Below are positions 57,615-64,000 of a DNA stretch of 64,000 bases, piece after piece. The stretch spans positions 9,053,496 through 9,117,495 of the forward strand of contig CM034111.1 of the NCBI GenBank assembly GCA_019914945.1, given 5' to 3'. The translations under genes and the position numbers were made by a program. The DNA comes from Typha latifolia (Eukaryota; Streptophyta; Magnoliopsida; Poales; Typhaceae). Below the pieces are notes generated by a model that saw nothing but the letters and a program-made list of their open reading frames with translations, searched no databases and had not been told where the DNA came from. The stretch's first letter is position 1, and every line of letters begins with the position of its first letter.

Positions 57615-58974
57615 TCATTCATGCTCACTAATTGTATCTCTTGTTGTTCCAGTGAGTGAAGTAGAGCTTGATGGATCATATGTGTTCATGTAGAGAAATG
57701 GGTTCACAGGAGGGACAATCTGCTCCTCTCCTTGCAACATCCTTACAACAGTGGTCATTGAAGGCCTGGCTTCTGGCTGATACTGAATGCACCACAATGC
57801 CACCTTACATATCCTCTCTCCCTTTTCTCTACTCTTCTCTGGAACACCTGAAAATGATAGTATCCTCTCCATCTCCCCTTGCTCAAAGTTATTCCACACC
57901 CATCTCGGATACCACTCCAGCTCGCTCTCGGCCTGACCGGTGTCGAGGTTCCTTCGCCTTCCCAGAATTTCAAGCAGAAGCATGCCAAAGCTATAGACAT
58001 CGCATTTATGCGTCACACCTCCAGGTAACTGCTTCCATAGCTCTGGTGCAGCGTATCCAGGAGTCCCTCGAACTCCTCCTGTAACTGTGGCAATACTACT
58101 ACTATCACATAGTTTTGCCAATCCAAAATCACCAACCTTGGGGGTGAAGTTGGCAGTGAGAAGAACATTAGCAGGCTTTATGTCGTAGTGTATTATCTTA
58201 TGCTGGCATTCCTCATGCAAGTATCTAATCCCCATGGCTGTGCCAATTGCTATCTCGTATAGCTTTTCGCGTTCGATTGTATTGTTGTTCTTGTTGTTGT
58301 TGTTGTTGTCAGAAAACAAATACTGATCAAGTGATCCTTTCTCCATGTACTCGTAGACTAGTGCTTTAACTGTTATATCGAAACAGAATCCGTAGAGTCT
58401 GACCAGATTCTTATGATAAGTTCTACCGATTGTGCTAACTTCAGCAATGAATTGCTCTCCAGGTCTCTTTTCGATCGACGAATTCAGGACCTTAACCGCA
58501 ATCTGAATGCCGTTCGGAAACTGTCCTTTGTAGACTTTTCCAAAACCACCTGCACCGAGTTGTTGTGAATAGTTCTTGGTGAAATCTAGCAGTTGTTGAG
58601 GTGTGAACCTCATGGGCTTTTCTTTCATGATCTCGTCGAGGAACCTCTCGATCGGTTCCATTTCGACGACCGCTGACTCCCTCCCTGCGCTGAGCAGCAG
58701 CGGTGGAGTTTCTCTTGCGTTGGTACTCCTTTTAGCCATTGCATTAATCTTCTGCATCTTAATTTTCTTAACACATCTGATGATCATGGTAGCTATCACA
58801 AGCACTACTATGCCAGCCACAACCACAAGGGCTAAAGATAGTTCAGTTCAGCAAAACATCAGATAGTTAGGACTTTGCAGAAAAAAACATCATTCGAAAA
58901 CATATCTAGTAGTGTCAGGAGTTGCGAATTTTTCATACCGATTGTGACGGCGGTTTTTGAAGAATTCGACATAT
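57615..58974 (-). CDS. Lr10-like (LRK10L) receptor kinase, ectodomain not found
   Basis: Two exons (58974-58939 and 58831-57615) join in phase. A membrane segment (ALVVVAGIVVLVIATMII) is followed by a basic juxtamembrane stretch and a complete kinase. From the first in-frame Met (MSNSSKTAV) the product would be about 416 residues. Kinase motifs are LGAGGFGKVYKG, IAVKVL, IIHYDIKPANVLL, VGDFGLAKL and GTPGYAAPE. The HYD in place of HRD marks a non-RD kinase, and the sequence best fits the rust-resistance Lr10 / LRK10L group. That group normally has a cysteine-rich GUB_WAK-type ectodomain, which I do not see up to 60000. The 36-bp exon starts in phase 2, so an upstream exon is expected. One candidate ends at 59312 (GAAGCCA|GTAAGT). 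A poly-Asn run (about 58277-58315) interrupts the kinase. Confidence 0.85.
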
Positions 58975-59312
58975 CTGTACAATATACCAAGAGCAATTCA
59001 GTATTTCTATCATCCTTGTCATATAGTCTGGTTATGAACATAACAGCTATGTGATCCTCCAAGTTATTTGCATTTAGAAAAAGAATACAATCTCTCAATC
59101 AAATCAAAAAGTTTGAGGCATTCTGCAGAGGAAATTATTGATTCCTCAAGTTCAAAGATATCATTTCTTATCCTAAACATACATAAGAAGGGTAAGATGA
59201 ACTTTCTCGATTGAAAAATAATAATACTAATATGAGAAGGAGGGTGACATGAACAAGTCCTACACAAAACAAATAAAAGAGCACTTCACTAGAAGGGTGA
59301 TTAAAACTTACT

Positions 59313-61320
59313 GGCTTCTTCAGTATAGCAACAGCTAGAGATCCTCTCTGTCTCCTTCTGCTGCTTATCTGAAGCCTGATCTCTGAGAGCAAGGCTCCCA
59401 AATTAATCTAAGAAAGTGATATAGCACCCTGCTTTCATTTCCCTGATTCAAATAAGTATTGAGGATTAGCAGGGAGAGCAGCCTTTCTTGACCACTAAGT
59501 AGTTTTTCTTTTTGGGTTGCATAATTTGGAAAAGAAAGAAATGAGAGCAATCAAGGTCATTTTTCCTCTTGTTCTATTGTTGTTGTCTGAGATGTAGTCT
59601 TAGTATCAAAATAAACACAATTTTCTTTTCATTAGAAAGCTATACTATGTATTCTTTCGAGCCGTCTACGGAGAGGAGATACATGCAACCTTACCTTTAT
59701 TTCTTAGTAATTTCTTTTGAAGACTTGTGTTCATGACATCTATCGGTTTAAGAATATCTTTGATACTGATCACTGATAACTTGCATTTGGATGAATTTTG
59801 ACCTTAAACATATGGTCCAAGCTATCTATAAATCCCTCAAAGTCAACACAATTGGGGAATATTTTGAATAGTAGACACCTAATCTCTTTCACTAAGATTG
59901 AGAGTTGTTGACAATCCCAACTAATTATAGTTGGAAAGAATAAAATCATTAGGAATACTCTACTCTTGATGCAATTGTTAACCACTGAAATCAATGGCTG
60001 AAGTATAGCTTGGGCTTGACATCTAATTACCCTTTGTTAGGAGATAGTTGTCAACTTGGACTAGAATAATAAATGGTGGACATGATTGGAAGACAATCTA
60101 TGGATGTCATTGTGCCACCTTTTATGTCCCACTATGTTCTTTCTGTGAGATCTTGGAACCTTTATATTAAATTGGTCCCCTTACATTAATGTCTTAAATA
60201 GATACAAGTCATATGAGGGCATCAATTTGGTGCCAATTGAATCAAATTTCTTAGTTATTATTATTTTTATTTTTTTGGTTCTTGGTGAGAAAAAAAAATA
60301 AGATTATTATTGTTTTGTAATTTAAAGTAATCATAATTTCTTTTTTTTATTCTTCAAAGTGACTCAACTTGCATAACAAATCAATATCATCGAGATCTCC
60401 CATAGTGGTATCGGAGTAATGGTTTAGCTTGATTCGAGATAAGTAAATTTTACGTATTATACTATATTTTATCTATGTTATCATCTCATATTTTTAATCT
60501 GGAGAATATATGTTTATTGGTGGATTGATTTTTTTGAGATCAATAGGTTTGCTATTTAACCTATTTCAAAATATTTTCTTTATCGCCATGTATGCATAAG
60601 GATTAAAAGTACTTATATATATGAGCAATACTTTCTATACTATACACTACTTCTATTATGTTCTAAAATTTACTTATTATGTACTTTGATCTTGCCATGT
60701 TTAATTCTCAATTCTAATCATGCCATATCATTTTAAAATAGATAGATATTTATATTACTTTATATATTTGTATTTAGATCTAATTTAAGATTAATTCAAC
60801 CTAAATCAAGCTTAATTTAGTTGAAGCTTTGATTAGGCTTGAAGTTTGGCTTAAATTGATTAAGGCTTAAAATTGCTTATTGATTAGACTCGAAATTGGC
60901 TCGAATTAAAATGATTTCAATTCAAGCTTGACCACAAATTTAGGCTCAAAATTATTTCAATTCAAGCTTGATCAGATCAAGCTCATCTAGATTACATGCT
61001 AGTTGAGTATCACTTTCGCATTATTTGGTTATTTTATTGGATAATAACTCGCGAGGAGACAATCCTATTCCTCTCTATAGGATCTCAAGATGTGCCTATC
61101 TATTTATTTTAGATTCGCACTAAAAATCTACTTGGTTTTCATATTTGTGAGTCAAACACATTTTCAGTTTCCTTAAGAGATGAGGCATTTTCCCTCAGTT
61201 TCTTCTAACTTTTGCCATTTAGTGTTTATTAAATGCAGAAGGGACAATATAAAAGATAAGTGACTCTACTCATTTTCTTTCTTTCTTTCTTCCTCCTCCT
61301 CGTCCTCCTCCTTCTTCTTC
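59313..61320. other. AT-rich flank upstream of the Lr10-like kinase
   Basis: I looked for ectodomain exons on the minus strand and found none that resemble GUB_WAK or WAK-associated cysteine patterns. A stretch at 60760-60990 is built of AAGCTT/CAAGCTTGA words but has no clear ends. Confidence 0.4.
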
Positions 61321-63110
61321 TTCTTATTAATTAGGATTAATAAGAGACTAATTATTTCACCACTATCTTCAATTAATATCTTACTTTATTATTTTAAATA
61401 GCGATTAGAGAGATTTGTATATAAAAGAGATTAAGAGATAAAAGAAGAAGCAGTAGTAGTAGTAGTAGAAGAAGAAGAATAAGAAATAGCAATAGAAAAG
61501 AGAAGAAGAAGAAGAAGAAATAGCAAAAGAAGAAGAAAATATATTAATAACTTTCACAAATATAATAACAATTTTTACTGTTTTTTTATACAATGCAGAA
61601 TTTACATACTTCATAATTACAATTTGGTTATTTAACTAATCATAATTATTTCACCATTATCTCCGATTAATCTTTTACCTTATCAATCAAAGAGCGATTA
61701 AAGAGACTTGTATAGAGAAAAAAGAATGATTAACAGATAGAAGAAAAAGATAAAGAAGAAGCACCAACGGAAAAAAAGAAGAAGAAGCAAACACAAAAGA
61801 AGAAGAATAATAAATTTCATTATTTTTTCAATACATTGTAGAATATTCATCCTTTATCGTTACAATTTATATAGAAATAAACAATAATCATATAGAGATC
61901 TCTTTTAGTAATTTAACTAATTCTAATTATCTTACTACTATCTTCGAATAATTTCTTAATTTCTTAATTAAAAAGCAATTAGAGAGACTTGTATAGAAAA
62001 AAAGAGAGAATGATTAAGGGATAGAAAAATAAAAACAAAATATATTAGCAAATTATACAAACATATAACAAATTTTGTTATTTTTAAAAAAAATTTGCAT
62101 ATAACACCATATCTTTTAACGAAATAATGGTTTTACACTTTATATTTTCACTATTTTCAAATCGAACACTATGATTTAACAAATATGTGCAAAAAATACC
62201 TTGGGATAGATTTAAACTAACACTATAAGAATATTCTATTAATTAAAGATATTTTATTTCTTAAAGACTAAAATGCTCTTAGCATAGGTTGGGTTTAGTT
62301 GAGTTAGATTTATTTGGGTTGGGTTGAATTAGTATAGGTTGGGTATAAGGGTGTTTTCATAATCTTCGCAGTATAGTTAACTTAACTTAGAGATTTAGTT
62401 AAGTTTAGCTAATAAATCTAGCACTAAAGTATTTTCTGCACATATTCACTAAATTATACACTGCAAAATTTTCTATTTTGTAACAACTTTTATTATTTTT
62501 TTATACACTATACATTACATAATTTAAATATTTACTATTAGAATTTATATAGAAATAAATAATTGTCATGCGGAGTCATATTTTTGGTTACTTACTAATT
62601 ATAATTTTCTCACTAGTATCTCTGACTAATCTCTTACTTTATTTATTAAAAAGTGATTAAAGAGACTTTTATATAAAAAAGAGAAGGATTAAGGGATAAT
62701 AGAAGAAAAAGAAAAAAGAGAAGAAAATATAGTAATAATTTTCACAAATATATAACAACTTTCATTATTCTTAACAACTTTTATTATTTTTTCTATATAC
62801 TGCAAACATTTTTACATAAAAACAATAATAATCATGCAGAGGAATATTTTTTGTTATTTAACTAATTCTAATTATCTCACCACTATACAGATTAATCTTT
62901 TACTTTATTAATTAAAGAGCGATTAGAGAGTCTTGTATAAAAAAAAGAATAATTAAAGGATAGAAGAAGAAAAAGAAAAATATTAACAACTTTTACAGAT
63001 ATATAACAAATTTCACAAATTTCTAATAATTTTAATTATTTTTTATACACTATAAAATTTACATACTTCACCGTTACAATTTACATAGAACTAAATAATA
63101 ATTATGCAAA
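61320..63110. repeat. Degenerate AT-rich tandem array with a period of about 280 bp, five units
   Basis: Each unit has AATTATTTCACCACTATCT, ATTAATCTTTTACTTTATTAATTAAAGAGCGATTAGAGAGACTTGTATA, then a purine-rich AGAAGAAG run and TATTAACAACTTTCACAAATATATAACA. The GCGATTA anchor falls at 61401, 61693, 61975, 62653 and 62919. The long third interval holds an insertion of about 390 bp (about 62080-62470). Confidence 0.8.
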
Positions 63111-63249
63111 ATCATTATAACATTCCTTTCAAAAAAAGATGTGTATGTATATAAAAAAAAATAAAGTCCTAGGTGAGCACGTGCTCACCAGCCTTACCCC
63201 TTTTCTTCCATCCATCTCTTCTTCTTTCTGGTTCCACTCCTCATCCGCC

Positions 63250-63251
<2 letters not shown>

Positions 63252-63294
<43 letters not shown>
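63252..63294. repeat. (CT)n microsatellite
   Basis: An uninterrupted CT dinucleotide tract follows a C-rich stretch. The short open frames across it are not supported as genes. Confidence 0.9.
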
Positions 63295-63298
<4 letters not shown>

Positions 63299-64000
63299 TC
63301 AATATCTATGATGAGTTCCTCTTCAAGATCGATCGCATGCTTGAGAGCTCCTCCTCCACTGCCTCCACTGTAGCCCAAGATTGAGGATTATGGTGATCGG
63401 AGGAGGTGGGATGGTGTTTGGTGTCGGAGGAGAGAGCGAGTTAACAGGCGGGAAAAAGGAGAAGAGAGAGTAGCATGAGCCACAGGGTAGTTGTACTCTT
63501 GACGCCATCTTGGTCGAGCTCATTAAGGACATCAGGTGCTGCTAAGGCCGAGGGGGATCCTTGTGCATGATCTATGCCACCTCAATGCGATGGATTGAGG
63601 CCGCATCACCTCCAAGAAGCTCCAACTCAATCATTTTCATTTCTTAATTTGCTTACTACAAATGTATGTCAGTATATCTATGAGTATTTATGATTGCTAA
63701 GATAGCACATTCACCATTTAAGCTTTTAAAACAAATTCGTCTTACAACAGTGGCGTCATACTAGAACGTATGGAGTTCTTGTGTCTAAAATAAAATTTTT
63801 GGTACCCATATCCATTTAAATATGCATCTAAACTAGTTCATGCATCTATTGTGATTATTTACTATTTAATGTCTTAAATTCTAGGAAAATTTGCATATAA
63901 TACTCTTTTTCTTTGATGAAATTATTATTTACACCCTACCCTATATTCCCCGTGCTTCCCTTTTTTTGTCGAGGGCTTACCCAAGCGTTCAGGTCTGCGT
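63295..64000. other. Window end without recognised gene
   Basis: A GA/GC-richer stretch (63340-63600) with short open frames is followed by AT-rich DNA. The block AAATTTGCATATAATAC at 63890 resembles AAATTTGCATATAACACC at about 62090, hinting at a shared dispersed repeat. Confidence 0.35.

Noticed and set aside
58859..59098. Extended first exon for the Lr10-like kinase reading from about 59098
   Set aside because: The frame begins at a TTG, not ATG, and shows no receptor-like features. A clear acceptor at 58975 fits better.

Overview
The window is nuclear DNA of a flowering plant. Genes are split by GT-AG introns, intergenic DNA is AT-rich, and introns and spacers are heavily loaded with transposons. 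The proteins look angiosperm. The long transposon-filled introns and the character of the ZEITLUPE and Lr10-type kinase proteins make me favour a non-grass monocot, but this is a weak inference.

Four protein-coding genes are supported. (1) An ARM-repeat protein resembling TELO2-interacting protein 2 lies on the minus strand. Its start codon is at 12511, five exons run down to 4849, and the 3' end is missing or not recognised. (2) A ZEITLUPE/ADAGIO blue-light F-box protein (LOV, F-box, Kelch) lies on the plus strand at 23138-30944 in two exons, with a 5.9-kb intron inside the codon of the photoactive cysteine. (3) A USP-domain receptor-like cytoplasmic kinase (RLCK-IX type, no U-box) lies on the plus strand at 39167-56425 in ten exons, with an 11.1-kb first intron. 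(4) An Lr10-like (LRK10L) receptor kinase lies on the minus strand, ending at 57615. No ectodomain is recognisable. Genes 3 and 4 converge with 1.2 kb between them.

Mobile DNA dominates the rest. I delimited three short TIR families by near-perfect 8-bp target-site duplications, which is typical of hAT elements. Family A (termini CAAGGTTC, five copies, all in one orientation) includes one copy nested inside an 8-kb copy. Family B (TAGGGGTGT, two copies) carries a GC-rich coding-like tandem repeat. Family C (about CAGTGTATTGAAA, three copies) has two copies in the ZEITLUPE intron. A decayed Ty3/gypsy chromodomain retrotransposon (13739-20627, minus) has both LTRs, gag, RT, integrase and chromodomain remnants. 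Its protease is split by a second, related LTR that carries two extra 42-bp units containing a primer-binding site. The retrotransposon itself interrupts one copy of an older host tandem duplication.

Other features are a 262-bp (TC)n tract, several AT-rich degenerate tandem arrays (35.0-36.8, 37.9-38.3 and 61.3-63.1 kb), and many local duplications of about 90-200 bp. One of these duplicates the 3' end and splice donor of an exon in the USP kinase gene. I saw no CRISPR array, rRNA or tRNA gene, or bacterial feature. Splice sites were assigned by reading frame and GT/AG context only, and no transcript evidence was available.
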